DNA of 20,030 nt from an uncultured Oscillospiraceae bacterium (GTDB taxonomy: Bacteria > Bacillota > Clostridia > Oscillospirales > Acutalibacteraceae): positions 1 to 20,030 of the forward strand of contig CABQLY010000024.1 of the NCBI GenBank assembly GCA_902465155.1, given 5' to 3'. The notes under the pieces were generated by a model. The model ran no database searches. It was not told where the DNA came from and was given only the letters and a program-made list of their open reading frames with translations. Shown in pieces: positions 19,870 through 20,030 of this stretch. Every line of letters starts with the position of its first letter. Within the stretch, counting starts at the first letter, position 1. The position numbers were made by a program, and so were the translations under genes.

Positions 19870-20030
19870 TTTGGCGCCGCCGGCGTAACCGTTCCCCTAC
19901 GAATGGTACGCCGCTATGGCAGCGCAGCGCGGCACTTTGGTGTTCTAACAACCGGCCAAACCCGGCCAACTGCCAAAAAATGAACCAATATTTTGTAAAA
20001 ATTCCAGCGCCCCGCCGGCAAGCTTGCCGG

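Overview
The window reads as a chromosomal segment of a low-complexity-rich, moderately GC-rich Firmicute, probably a clostridial (Oscillospirales-like) anaerobe. Supporting signs are strong GGAGG/GGGG ribosome-binding sites, Firmicute-type housekeeping genes (obgE, lepA, Mini-RNase III, queH, YitT), ATG/GTG/TTG starts, and an oxygen-sensitive [FeFe]-hydrogenase-type gene cluster. The genus cannot be fixed from the sequence alone. There are no phage, transposon, IS, rRNA or CRISPR features.

Left part (1-9495), almost all on the minus strand: queH and an rsmF-like rRNA methyltransferase gene (tightly coupled); a divergent 41-codon plus-strand ORF made almost only of Gln, Asn and Lys; a YitT-family membrane protein; the obgE-mrnC pair behind a recognisable promoter; lepA-apbE, overlapping by 8 nt; and a xylose-isomerase-like TIM-barrel sugar isomerase/epimerase with a strong terminator. 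A consensus-like promoter at 42-70 points out of the left edge.

Middle (9607-12501): a three-gene minus-strand operon, TetR-type regulator - ABC ATPase - ABC-2 permease, whose promoter lies about 270 nt upstream of the regulator. The transcribed leader holds about six degenerate 16-bp tandem repeats. On the other side of that promoter lies a clean minisatellite of exactly 14 contiguous 19-bp units (12002-12267), between the ABC operon and the next, divergent operon.

Right part (12502-16813), plus strand: DRTGG protein - RsbW-like HATPase - monomeric [FeFe]-hydrogenase resembling the putative sensory (HydS, group C/D) enzymes - second DRTGG protein - PHP-domain phosphoesterase - membrane-anchored coiled-coil protein with a degenerate deacetylase-like domain. 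I read it as a hydrogen/redox-sensing signalling module: the hydrogenase senses, the HATPase, DRTGG and PHP proteins relay, and the last gene may link it to the envelope. This is inferred from gene order and motifs. The cluster ends at a bidirectional 15-bp-stem terminator.

Far right (17013-20030): a convergent 607-residue ADP-ribosylglycohydrolase-family protein with a C-terminal beta-rich extension, behind a promoter whose spacer holds a perfect 14-bp AT palindrome; a tRNA-Leu(CAA) gene with its own promoter and terminator; and a small four-helix membrane protein of unknown function.
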